A stretch of DNA of 10,579 bases, taken from Chloroflexota bacterium (GTDB taxonomy: Bacteria > Chloroflexota > Limnocylindria > Limnocylindrales > CSP1-4). The stretch covers positions 1 to 10,579 of the forward strand of contig JACQEH010000141.1 in NCBI GenBank assembly GCA_016200675.1, written 5' to 3'. Positions 1 through 6,838 of the stretch are shown here, in pieces. Within the stretch, counting starts at the first letter, position 1. Each line of letters opens with the position of its first letter. The position numbers and the translations under genes were made by a program. The notes beneath the pieces were generated by a model that searched no databases, was not told the origin of the DNA, and saw only the letters and a list, made by a program, of their open reading frames with translations.

Positions 1-758
1 ACGATGCCGGCCATCGCCGTGCCGTGGCCATTCGGGTCCGTCGTCCCGGCGGAGCCGTCGAGGATGGATGTCCCTGCCACGAGCTGGCCGGCCAGGTCCG
101 GCTGCGCGGCCTCGACACCGGTGTCGAGGATCGCGACGGTCGCGCTGCCGGCGGGGTTGACGGTGCCCCAGGCCTGGTCCCAGCCGATCTTCGGGAGCGA
201 CCACTGGCTCCCGTAGTTCGTGTCAGAGGGGACGGCGCCTGCGTCGCGGGTGGCGTCGGCATCGACGCGTACGACGCTCGGGCTGGCACGCAGTGAGTCG
301 ATGCCCGCGACGGCCGTCGACGACGGCAGCGTGATCGACTGGAGGTTGAGGGCCGGGATGGCATCGCCCGCGGTGGCGCCGGCGGCGGTGAGGGCGGCGG
401 CGCGATCGGCGGCGCTCGAGCTCGCGGTGAAGGCAACGATGAAGTGGAGGGCGATGTCGGGGGCGGGGCTCGGTGTCGGGGCGGGCGCCGGCGTGTCAGT
501 CGGGACCGGGGCCGGAGTGTCCGTCGGAGCCGGCGCGGGCGTGTCGGTCGGAACGGGCGCCGGTGTGTCGGTCGGGGCGGGCGCGGGCGTCGGGTCTGGG
601 GTCGCGGCGGGCGCGGTGGCACTGGGGCTCGGATTCGGCGGGGCCACTGGGTCTGCTCCGAGGACCAGCATCGGCGCGAAGAGCGACGCGATGATGAGGA
701 GGACCTGGAACAGGACAAGCGCGCGCACGCGCACCGACGACTGGCGTTGTTCGAACAC
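1..758 (-). CDS. Secreted subtilisin-like (S8) serine protease, N-terminal part, cut by window edge
   Basis: Partial gene: 252 codons are visible and the frame runs off the left edge. I start it at GTG 758, because an in-frame TGA lies at 765-767 and no better start follows before the signal segment; the ribosome site is weak (a G-run at 769-774). Visible order: basic N-terminus and hydrophobic signal segment (about residues 1-34), a Pro/Thr/Asp-rich linker (about 35-98), an inhibitor-I9-like propeptide (about 100-170), then the start of the peptidase domain. The Asp motif AILDTGV has catalytic D212, and NGHGTAMAG has catalytic H245. The oxyanion Asn and the nucleophile Ser lie outside. By family knowledge it is exported, cleaves its own propeptide and degrades extracellular protein; substrate unknown. 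It lies downstream of the 5'-nucleotidase relic on the same strand, separated by about 645 bases, so it probably has its own promoter. Confidence 0.93.
   Translation of the reverse strand, partial: MFEQRQSSVRVRALVLFQVLLIIASLFAPMLVLGADPVAPPNPSPSATAPAATPDPTPAPAPTDTPAPVPTDTPAPAPTDTPAPVPTDTPAPAPTPSPAPDIALHFIVAFTASSSAADRAAALTAAGATAGDAIPALNLQSITLPSSTAVAGIDSLRASPSVVRVDADATRDAGAVPSDTNYGSQWSLPKIGWDQAWGTVNPAGSATVAILDTGVEAAQPDLAGQLVAGTSILDGSAGTTDPNGHGTAMAGI
468..587 (-). repeat. Octapeptide-coding repeat in the protease linker
   Basis: Five consecutive 24-base units encode PAPAPTDT, PAPVPTDT, PAPAPTDT, PAPVPTDT and PAPAPTPS (protease residues about 58-97). The alternation of the two forms gives a higher-order 48-base period. 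It is an in-frame, low-complexity flexible linker between the signal segment and the propeptide. Such arrays change length easily by slippage in multiples of 24 bases without breaking the frame. Confidence 0.85.
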
Positions 759-1403
759 GACGGTTCAAACCCCCCGACGGATGGCACTCTGCTTCCGGCA
801 CGTAGTCACGCGCCGGATGGGCACCGCAGGCCAGGAGCCCAGCCGCCGGACAAACGGAAGAAGATGAATGCGAATTCGTCGGTGGGCACACGACCGAGCG
901 GGTTATTCAGTTGGACCGCGAATGGTACTCCCGGGTGGAAGTGCCACCAGTACCTGCCCTCGATTCGCGGTGCCGAGGTGCACCACCCGCTCTGCACCAG
1001 ACCCCACGGATCCGCGCGGAACGGTCCTTCGCCGCATCACGCCGGACCTACGTGCGGGGCAGGACCGGTGGGGCGATCAGCCTGGTCGTGAACGCCTCGG
1101 CCGGGTCGCCGGCACCGTCAGGCCCGCGGGCCCCCCGAGGACGAAGACGGCGAAGACGAAGACCGACGGGTCGCGCCACCACTCCCCGCCTTCCGTCGAT
1201 CCCGGCGACGTGTAGGCGGCATCAGCGATGCGAATCCAGGTCTGAGCGGACGCGCCGTCGTCGGCCGTCGCGGTTAGCTGGGCGTAGCCGGGCCCGGGCG
1301 CTCCGGCGGCGGGGTTCGATGTCCATCAGGCGTGCAGCGAAGGGATGCGAAGGAGGCCGGACCACCGGCCCGGCCTCCTTCGCGTGAGTCCCCGGCCGGA
1401 GGC
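759..1403. other. Long non-coding stretch between 5'-nucleotidase relic and protease
   Basis: About 645 bases with no gene I can support. The 850-960 part is noticeably less GC-rich than its surroundings, as expected for a promoter region of the protease gene, but I cannot pick out a convincing -35/-10 pair. A perfect hairpin lies at 1347-1383. On the minus strand a frame is open from about 1324 down to a TGA at 1077-1079 with protein-like composition (including a hydrophobic FVFAVFVLGG), but it has no usable start codon, so it is at most a gene remnant. Short GACGAAGAC direct repeats occur near 1140-1170. Confidence 0.6.
1347..1383 (-). terminator. Perfect 14-bp GC-rich hairpin after the 5'-nucleotidase gene
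   Basis: Arm GCGAAGGAGGCCGG (1347-1360) pairs perfectly with CCGGCCTCCTTCGC (1370-1383) around a 9-base loop. It lies 21 bases past the stop of the minus-strand 5'-nucleotidase frame, where a transcription terminator or mRNA 3'-end stabiliser is expected. There is no T-run after it in the minus direction, so it is not a canonical intrinsic terminator; T-poor GC hairpins at gene ends are common in high-GC bacteria. Confidence 0.55.
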
Positions 1404-3052
1404 TCAGGGCTGCTTGTTGATGCGGTCGAGCGGGAAGTTCGTCGGGTCGAGGGCCGGCCCGACGACATTCATGTAGCCGAGGAAGACGTTGGCGTCGCGA
1501 TCGCGGGTCACGCCCTGACCGTCGGCCAGCATGATGTAGTTGTCGCCACCGGTGTTCATGAAGTCGATGGTCGCCATCGTGTAGGTGGTGCCGTCGTACG
1601 GGATCGGCGTGCCGTTGCTGAGCGAGACGCTCGTCACCCGGGACGGCGTGCAGCCGGTCCAGACGAACTTCGAGGCATCGATCGCGCTGGCGGCCACGCA
1701 CCCGGTCGGGTTCGTGTAGTGGAAGGTGAACTTGAAGCCGGAGATCTGCGGGAACCGGCCCTGGCCGCCCGCCCCGGTCGAGTCGAGGGCGCTGACGCCG
1801 TTCTCGAGCATCTGCCAGAGCTGGATGCCAGTCACGGTCCGGGTCACGACGTTGTTGCCGAATGGCAGCACGGTGTAGACGTCGCCCTTCACGAGGTCCA
1901 GGGGCGTGCCCGACCCGTAGCCGCCTGAGCAGGTCACGATGGCCGTGTGGGCGCCGTTCCAGTTGGCCCGGTTGAGGGCGGTGTTCACCGGCTGATAGCC
2001 GCAGGCGGGGAACTGCGATCGGATCCCGCCGCCGTTCATGTAGCCGAGTTGGGTCCCGTACGTCAACCGCATGCCATCGGCGATGAGGTCGCCCAGCGGC
2101 ACCTCCTGGCGGCGCTCGATGTTGCCGCCGCGATCGAAGGGCACGGTCGTCGTGCCGATGGTTCCGTCGAGGGCGGCCGCGAGGGCCGTCCGGTACGGGA
2201 CCAGCATGTCCACGACGGCCTGGTCGCAGAACGTGGCGGTGGCCCCAGTTCCCGTGCACGACGTCTTGTTCGCCCCGAGCGAGCCCGCCGGGCCCGGCAC
2301 GACGAACGTCGCGCCCTTGCTCAGGACCCCGCCGCCGCGGCCGGGCTGGACGGTGAGCGCCGTCTTTGCATACGAGTTGCCGTAGCTCAGGTTCTCGTGG
2401 ACGACTTGTTCGCGGCCGTCACGCCATCGGTGACGACCATCGTCCCGAAGTTCCCAGGCGAGACGAGCGTCGGCGCTTCCTCGTTGACGATGCCGATCAC
2501 GGCGACCTTCGCGCCGCCGACCTTGAAGAAGGCGAACGGATCGACGCCGGTGAGGTTGGAGTCGACATTCGACAGGTTCGCGGCGACGTAACGGAACGGT
2601 TCTCCGGGATGCGCGCCGGCCGTGCCGGTGCTCGGAGCGCCGGCGAGGTCGATCATCGACTGGAGGTGAGCGATGCCGCGGTCGAAGTCATGATTGCCGA
2701 AGGTGTTGACCTGGATGCCCATGAGCCGCTCGGCCTGGACGGCCGGCGCCTCGTCGAAGAAGCTCGACAGGGGCGGCGACGCCCCGAAGTCGTCACCGGC
2801 CGTCAGCGTCAGCGTGGGCTTCGCCAGGCGATCGACCTTCCAGCGTGCCGAGATGTTCCAGGCGCCGCCGGCCGAGCTCGGCGGGTCCACGTTGCCGTGC
2901 CAGTCGGAGACGTTGAGGATCTGGATGTCGACCGGCAGTGGCGGTGGCGGCTTGGCCGCCAGTACGCCGGCCGGGATCAGGACTGCCGCCAGGGCCAGGA
3001 CGGCGATCGGCAGGAAGCCCCGCCAGCGGTGGGCGCGTTCGGGGAGAGGCAT
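1404..3052 (-). pseudogene. Secreted 5'-nucleotidase/metallophosphatase, frameshifted and internally deleted
   Basis: The frame from 3052 to about 2405 encodes a signal peptide (GFLPIAVLALAAVLIPAGVLA) and the N-terminal metallophosphatase domain with metal-ligand motifs SDWHGN, AGDDFG and GNHDFD. It then stops at 2387-2389. The frame from about 2405 to 1404 encodes VVHENLSYG and the complete C-terminal 5'-nucleotidase domain (RGGNIE, NGGGIR, GDVYTVLPFGN, RFPQISGF). The halves are in different frames. The family segment normally between them, carrying the (A/T)H(x)G and G(D/G)H(T/S) metal-ligand histidines, is in no frame here, so a single-base correction would not restore a normal protein. 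Intact homologues hydrolyse nucleotides or nucleotide sugars outside the cytoplasm; this copy should lack metal ligands. Start ATG 3052 (GGAGGA at 3063-3068, spacing 10); GTG 3058 or 3070 are alternatives. The lesion could be real or an assembly error. Confidence 0.82.
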
Positions 3053-3062
3053 GGGCACGCTG

Positions 3063-3068
3063 TCCTCC
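3063..3068 (-). promoter_or_regulatory. Ribosome binding site of the 5'-nucleotidase gene
   Basis: On the minus strand GGAGGA occupies 3068-3063. It fits ATG 3052 (spacing 10) or GTG 3058 (spacing 4). It overlaps the codons that would follow GTG 3070, which argues against that longest start. Confidence 0.6.
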
Positions 3069-3139
3069 ACTAGCCGCGACGTCTGGACCGACGTCCCTCC
3101 GGGCTGAGCGTCGAACGATAGCGCGATCGACGAGCGCCG

Positions 3140-3844
3140 TTAGCGACTGCTCGTAACTGCCCACACCTGGGTGGTGCGTCGGGACGCCGGAAGTACATCC
3201 GGCCGCGGCAGGCCGGAGCCGCCCGAGATCGCTGCCGAACGGCCGGTCGAACTCGTCGGGTCCGCTGACCTGGCGATCCCCATCGGGCGCGCGAGCGCGC
3301 CGGGTTCCCGGAGCCGGGCGCGGGCGCGGCACATCAGGGCGCGGGTCGCGGCATGAGATCGACCGATGTGGGCCGCAACTTCGACCCCGCTCGCACCGCT
3401 GGCGGCCAGGAGTAGGGCGGTTCGCTCGACGGACGACAGGCCGGTCAGCGCAAGTCGAAGCTCTGCCTGGCCTTCGCGTCGGAGGGCCACGGCGTCGGGC
3501 TGGTCGGGTGTGCCGAGATCCACCAGTCGCGGCGCCATGCGGCGAGCGACCTGCGCTCGGCGGGCCCGGCTGATGACGAGGTTTGAGACCGCCCGGTACA
3601 GCCACGCCCTGACGGTGTCTGGATAGCGACCGGCACGAGCCTCCGTGAGCAGCCGGATGAAGGCCTCCTGGGTCACGTCCTCGGCTTGCTCTGGATTTCG
3701 CGTCGCCCGAAGCGCGGCGCCGTAGATGCTCGGGGCGTGATCACGATGTGCCTGGGCCACGAATCCGTCGGCGCATGCCGTCCGATGGACGGGAGCGAAT
3801 GCCGACCCCGCGTCTGCGCAGGCTGGGGCGAGCATCGGCATCAT
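3140..3844 (-). CDS. ECF-family RNA polymerase sigma factor
   Basis: A sigma-70 group 4 (ECF) factor of 234 residues. Region 2 is seen as HAPSIYGAALRATRNPEQAE followed by DVTQEAFIRLL and RAWLYRAVSNLVISRARR. Region 4 is LTGLSSVERTALLLAASG then VEVAAHIGRSHAATRALMCRARARLR, a helix-turn-helix that reads the -35 element. Region 4 ends near residue 180 and is followed by about 55 residues of Ser/Arg/Pro-rich tail unlike a standard ECF core (usually about 160-200 residues). The start is uncertain: ATG codons at 3844, 3841 and 3835 are all possible, without a strong ribosome site, and region 2 begins only about 35 residues in. The gene lies 87 bases upstream of the 5'-nucleotidase relic on the same strand, so co-transcription is plausible. 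No anti-sigma gene is adjacent, so the signal controlling it is not visible. Confidence 0.9.
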   Translation of the reverse strand: MMPMLAPACADAGSAFAPVHRTACADGFVAQAHRDHAPSIYGAALRATRNPEQAEDVTQEAFIRLLTEARAGRYPDTVRAWLYRAVSNLVISRARRAQVARRMAPRLVDLGTPDQPDAVALRREGQAELRLALTGLSSVERTALLLAASGASGVEVAAHIGRSHAATRALMCRARARLREPGALARPMGIARSADPTSSTGRSAAISGGSGLPRPDVLPASRRTTQVWAVTSSR

Positions 3845-4023
3845 CGGAGGACCGTCGCTTCCGGACCATCGGATTCGGCGTGGTTTGAACCGGCCATGGG
3901 TTGGACTCCGGCGGCGGGTGGTTGATGTCGACCACCGTTGCAGGCCATCCCTGCGGTGCGACTACGGCGGGACCGCGGCAGGGAGTCCGGCCATCACCGG
4001 ATCGCGGATTCCGCCCCCGCAGT
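3845..4023. other. Intergenic region upstream of the sigma factor
   Basis: It separates the end of the large regulator gene from the sigma-factor gene, both on the minus strand, so it probably holds the sigma-factor promoter. The only structure I see is a short inverted repeat, GGTGGT (3917-3922) and ACCACC (3931-3936), with an 8-base loop: too weak to call a terminator or operator with confidence. Confidence 0.4.
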
Positions 4024-6021
4024 TCAGAGACCGAGGCGGGCGAGGCCGGCCTCGGCACGCGCGGAACCCGCGGGCGCGCCCCGAACGGCCTCCCGGAAGG
4101 CCGCCGCGGCCGACAGCCGATCGCCGAGAGCCTCGTAGGCCTCGCCGATCGCGATCCGGAGGTCTGTGATCCGGTCGCGCAGGTACCTGCGCTGTTCCTC
4201 GACCTCGGCGCTGTCGCCGTAGAAGGGGCAATCGTCCATGTAGTCGCCGCCGGCCAACGCCCTGGCCTCCTCGAGCATCCCCAGGCGTCGTGTCGGATCG
4301 TCGCACGACTTCGCCGCGTCCAGACGCTCGAGGAAGACCGCGACGTCGGACCAGACGACGATCGAGGGATCGAGCCGGTAGCGGTCGTTGTGGAAGCGGA
4401 CCACCTGGCTGGTCCGGCCGTCCCGACGCGGATCCAGGGTCTGGCGCAGCCCGACCATCGTTCGATGGAAGGCCAGGTCGGCCCGCTCGAGGTCGGTGTC
4501 GGGCCAGATCAGCTCGAGGACCTCGTCCTTGGCGACGCCTCGCTCACCGCGGTCGAGGAGGAAGGCGAAGAGACCCTGGGCCTGGCGGGTGCCGGCCTTG
4601 TCGCCGCCCCAGCGTTCGATGGGCTCCCCTGCCCGCTCGACCCGGAGCGGGCCCAGCGCGTGGACCCGCAGGCCGGCGGGCGCATCGGCGTGCTGGACAA
4701 GGGCGGCGTGGAGCGTCGACGCCTTCGACTCGACCGCCGCCCGCTCCGCGGCCAGGCCGGCCAGCTGCTCGACCTGCTCGTCCTCGCGACGACCGGCGCG
4801 GAGCGCCGCCGCGACGTACGCCGCGGACATCCGTACCAGGTCCAGGTCCCGGGTGCTCAGGGGGTCGCCTGACGAGGTCGGGCCGATGCGAAGCTCGCCG
4901 ACGACCTCTCCGTCGGCGACCAGCGGGATCGCTTCGATCCAGGTGCTCGCCGCGCCGATTCCCTCCGTGGCGAGGATCGCGCCATCCGCCCGTGCGACCG
5001 CCAGGCCCCGGACGTCGAGCACGCCCGCGAGTCGGGCGAGCGCCGGCTGGACGCCGGCCTCGACCGACTGCGCCGTCGGACCGCTCTGGCCCAGCGCCTG
5101 GAGGAGTCTCCGCCGAGCGATCGCCCGCGGTCCGCCGCCACCGAGCCGCCTCCGAAGCCGCTGCGTCGCGGGCTCATAGAGGGTCACCGTCACGACGAGG
5201 GCCATGGCCGTGAAGAGCGGCAGTTCGACGCCCGTCAAGGCGCGGCTGGCCGCTTCCACGCCCAGGACCAGGCCGATCACGACGAAGCTGCCGAGGCCGC
5301 CGAGGAGCGACGTCCTGAAAGCCCGGCCCGCGACGGCCGGCCCGAAGAAGATGCCGGCCGAGAAGACGGCGTATGCAGCAAGGACAACCGCCAAGGCCAC
5401 GAACGAGACGCCGATCCAGGCATCGAGCCGGCCGACGATCGGCAGGAAGCGCATTCCGCCGCCGATGCCGCCGGTCGCCACGGTCGCCAGTGCGGCACGT
5501 ACCTGGCGCTGGCGGAGGCTGCCGGCCGCGGCGACCCGAAGGGCCCCGAGGAGCCACCGCGCCGCGATGACAAGTGACACGAGGCGGACCGCGATCCAGA
5601 CCCAGCCGAAGGCTGCGCCAGGCAGTGGGTCGTCGGTCAGCCGCGGGAGGGTCGTGAGGGTCCCGAGGATCGTCGGGGCGGCAAAGACAAAGTTCGCGAC
5701 GTAGATCCCGAGGACGATCCCGCGACGCCTCGCGGACGGCAGGCCATCCGACGCGATGACGAGGGAGAAGTGGGCCGTCCCGGCGATGATCACCGCGGCC
5801 ATCAACTCCTCGACGGCATGACCGACGAGCTGTGCGGCGGCCGCCGTCGACAGGCGTTCGACGATGATGCTGCTGCTCCACGTCGCGATCGCAAGAGAGA
5901 GCAGGGCGAAGACGCGGGAGGCGGGTGAGCCGGCCCGCGTCGCCACCGTCAGGCCGAGCCAGGCGCCAAGGACCGCCGCGAGGCTGTGGGCCGCGACCTC
6001 GAGCACGACCGGAGTGGTCAG
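4024..6021 (-). CDS. Membrane-anchored SARP/AfsR-like transcriptional regulator (multi-TM + GAF-like + wHTH + BTAD)
   Basis: About 665 residues. Residues 1 to about 285 hold eight or nine hydrophobic membrane segments (for example WIGVSFVALAVVLAAYAVF), resembling the sensor ends of some histidine kinases. Residues about 326-411 look like a degenerate GAF domain (LDVRGLAVARADGAILATEG). A short coiled coil follows (EDEQVEQLAGLAAERAAVES). From about residue 451 there is an OmpR-type winged helix of SARP type (HALGPLRVERAGEPI, DEVLELIWPD, HRTMVGLRQTLDP), then a C-terminal bacterial transcriptional activator domain to the end. No kinase, receiver or NTPase domain is present. Inference: it senses a membrane or intracellular signal and acts directly on DNA near the membrane. 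Start: a full GAAGGAG site (6028-6034) lies six bases before CTG 6021. GTG 6135 adds 38 Arg-rich residues without a good ribosome site; GTG 6006 is the nearest conventional start. Confidence 0.88.
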   Translation of the reverse strand: MTTPVVLEVAAHSLAAVLGAWLGLTVATRAGSPASRVFALLSLAIATWSSSIIVERLSTAAAAQLVGHAVEELMAAVIIAGTAHFSLVIASDGLPSARRRGIVLGIYVANFVFAAPTILGTLTTLPRLTDDPLPGAAFGWVWIAVRLVSLVIAARWLLGALRVAAAGSLRQRQVRAALATVATGGIGGGMRFLPIVGRLDAWIGVSFVALAVVLAAYAVFSAGIFFGPAVAGRAFRTSLLGGLGSFVVIGLVLGVEAASRALTGVELPLFTAMALVVTVTLYEPATQRLRRRLGGGGPRAIARRRLLQALGQSGPTAQSVEAGVQPALARLAGVLDVRGLAVARADGAILATEGIGAASTWIEAIPLVADGEVVGELRIGPTSSGDPLSTRDLDLVRMSAAYVAAALRAGRREDEQVEQLAGLAAERAAVESKASTLHAALVQHADAPAGLRVHALGPLRVERAGEPIERWGGDKAGTRQAQGLFAFLLDRGERGVAKDEVLELIWPDTDLERADLAFHRTMVGLRQTLDPRRDGRTSQVVRFHNDRYRLDPSIVVWSDVAVFLERLDAAKSCDDPTRRLGMLEEARALAGGDYMDDCPFYGDSAEVEEQRRYLRDRITDLRIAIGEAYEALGDRLSAAAAFREAVRGAPAGSARAEAGLARLGL

Positions 6022-6238
6022 CGTGGGCTCCTTCGGTGCGCGGCACCGACGCCGAATGCGCGTCCGCCAATGGACGCAGGATGGCCCCGAATGTCTCGCC
6101 AGCGATTGTGCACTCGATGTTCGGCGAGCAAGCACGATCCGCGCGGATGCGCTCGTGACCCAGTCAGCCGGTCTGGCAGCCCACGGCCCCGCGATCGACG
6201 ATGCCTCTAGGCCTTGTAGACGTGCCGACCGAGATCCG
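6022..6238. other. Region between lipoprotein gene end and regulator start
   Basis: About 217 bases on the 5' side of the large regulator; it should hold that gene's promoter. It contains ATTGTGCACTCGATG at 6105-6119, which matches 13 of 15 bases of a motif at 10053-10067. The conventional long start of the regulator (GTG 6135) would make part of this coding. No hairpin terminator for the lipoprotein gene was found. Confidence 0.4.
6028..6034 (-). promoter_or_regulatory. Strong Shine-Dalgarno pointing to a possible CTG start
   Basis: Minus-strand GAAGGAG at 6034-6028 is followed by six bases and then CTG (6021-6019), in frame with the regulator. The next GTG (6006) is 21 bases from the site, too far for normal use; the upstream GTG at 6135 would place this site inside the coding frame. 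Either CTG is used as start or the site is coincidental. Confidence 0.5.
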
Positions 6239-6748
6239 CTACCCGAGCTTGCAGGGAGTGAAGAGCGTCCCGCCGAACCCGGTCTCGAGGACGGGGTCCG
6301 TACGCACGAGCGAGATTCCGCCTGATGTCGGTGTCAGCTTCATGACGACAGGGCCTGTGTCCATGATCTTGCCTTGAGGCACGTCGGCGTAGGTTCCGGT
6401 AACGGTGTCGCCAGAAAGCGTGCCGCGGTAGACGTTGGTCCAGTCGGTTCCTCGGGCGGCGGCTGCCTCTCCAAGGCCGCTCATGCCCAGCCACCAGACT
6501 TGATCGCCGAGCTGCCGCACGTAGTAGACCCCCTGGTCGTCGCCGGCCCAGGTTCCGGTGAGGTCGATGGGGGACGTTCCGTCCCACGCCAGGGTGCGAC
6601 TCTTGCAGGTGAACAGGGCGGCGACGGCCTGGGTGGTGGGATTAACCGTAGCGCCGGCCGTCGGGTTCGCCGACGGCGTCGGCGCTGGACCGCAGGCAGC
6701 CAAGGCCACCGCGACCATGCCGACCAGAAACATGGTTCGCCGCATCAT
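6239..6748 (-). CDS. Small lipoprotein of unknown function with a WW-rich beta-type domain
   Basis: 169 residues. The N-terminus MMRRTMFLVGMVAVALAAC is a lipoprotein signal with lipobox LAAC, and Cys19 would be lipid-modified and membrane-anchored. A Pro/Thr/Ser/Asn-rich spacer follows, then one domain with DLTGTWAGDDQGVYYVRQLG, DQVWWLGMSG, WTNVYRGTLSGDTVTGTYAD and a C-terminal GTLFTPCKL. I recognise this as a pattern seen in hypothetical secreted proteins of high-GC bacteria, where alternating G, W and T residues suggest a beta-barrel or beta-sandwich; no function is known to me. Two Cys (in FTCKS and TPCKL) bracket the domain and could form a disulphide. The start is set by AAGGAGG just upstream (6758-6752) of tandem ATGs at 6748 and 6745. 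The longer open frame to 6919 reads through the intergenic region and is unlikely. Confidence 0.88.
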   Translation of the reverse strand: MMRRTMFLVGMVAVALAACGPAPTPSANPTAGATVNPTTQAVAALFTCKSRTLAWDGTSPIDLTGTWAGDDQGVYYVRQLGDQVWWLGMSGLGEAAAARGTDWTNVYRGTLSGDTVTGTYADVPQGKIMDTGPVVMKLTPTSGGISLVRTDPVLETGFGGTLFTPCKLG

Positions 6749-6751
6749 CTC

Positions 6752-6758
6752 TCCTCCT
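6752..6758 (-). promoter_or_regulatory. Ribosome binding site of the lipoprotein gene
   Basis: AAGGAGG on the minus strand, part of GAAGGAGGAGAG (6760-6749), lies directly before the ATG pair at 6748/6745. It is the strongest Shine-Dalgarno in the window and decides the start against the longer open frame. Confidence 0.8.
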
Positions 6759-6821
6759 TCGATCCACTCTGCGCAGCCCCCGGTTGAGTCTGAGGACCTT
6801 AGACGGATGCAGAAACCAGCA

Positions 6822-6838
6822 GATGACTGGACGTCATC
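6822..6838. promoter_or_regulatory. Inverted repeat in the divergent lipoprotein/helicase region
   Basis: GATGAC (6822-6827) and GTCATC (6833-6838) form a 6-bp inverted repeat around TGGAC. It overlaps ATG 6823 of the helicase gene. If the helicase instead starts at GTG 6850 or 6862, the repeat would lie in the shared divergent promoter region, as an operator would. It is short, and no regulator is identified. Confidence 0.3.

Noticed and set aside
806..997. 63-codon minus-strand frame upstream of the protease
   Set aside because: No ribosome site, no recognisable domain, and it lies in a lower-GC promoter-like stretch.
1222..2259. 345-codon open frame on the minus strand across the 5'-nucleotidase
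   Set aside because: Arg/His/Pro-rich shadow of the real frame, without any domain; the 1404-2405 frame carries the family motifs.
2387..2410. Programmed ribosomal frameshift joining the two nucleotidase halves
   Set aside because: No slippery heptamer or downstream structure is seen, and joining the frames would still leave out a core family segment.
3917..3936. GGTGGT/ACCACC inverted repeat as terminator of the regulator gene
   Set aside because: Only six pairs and no T-run; too weak to call.
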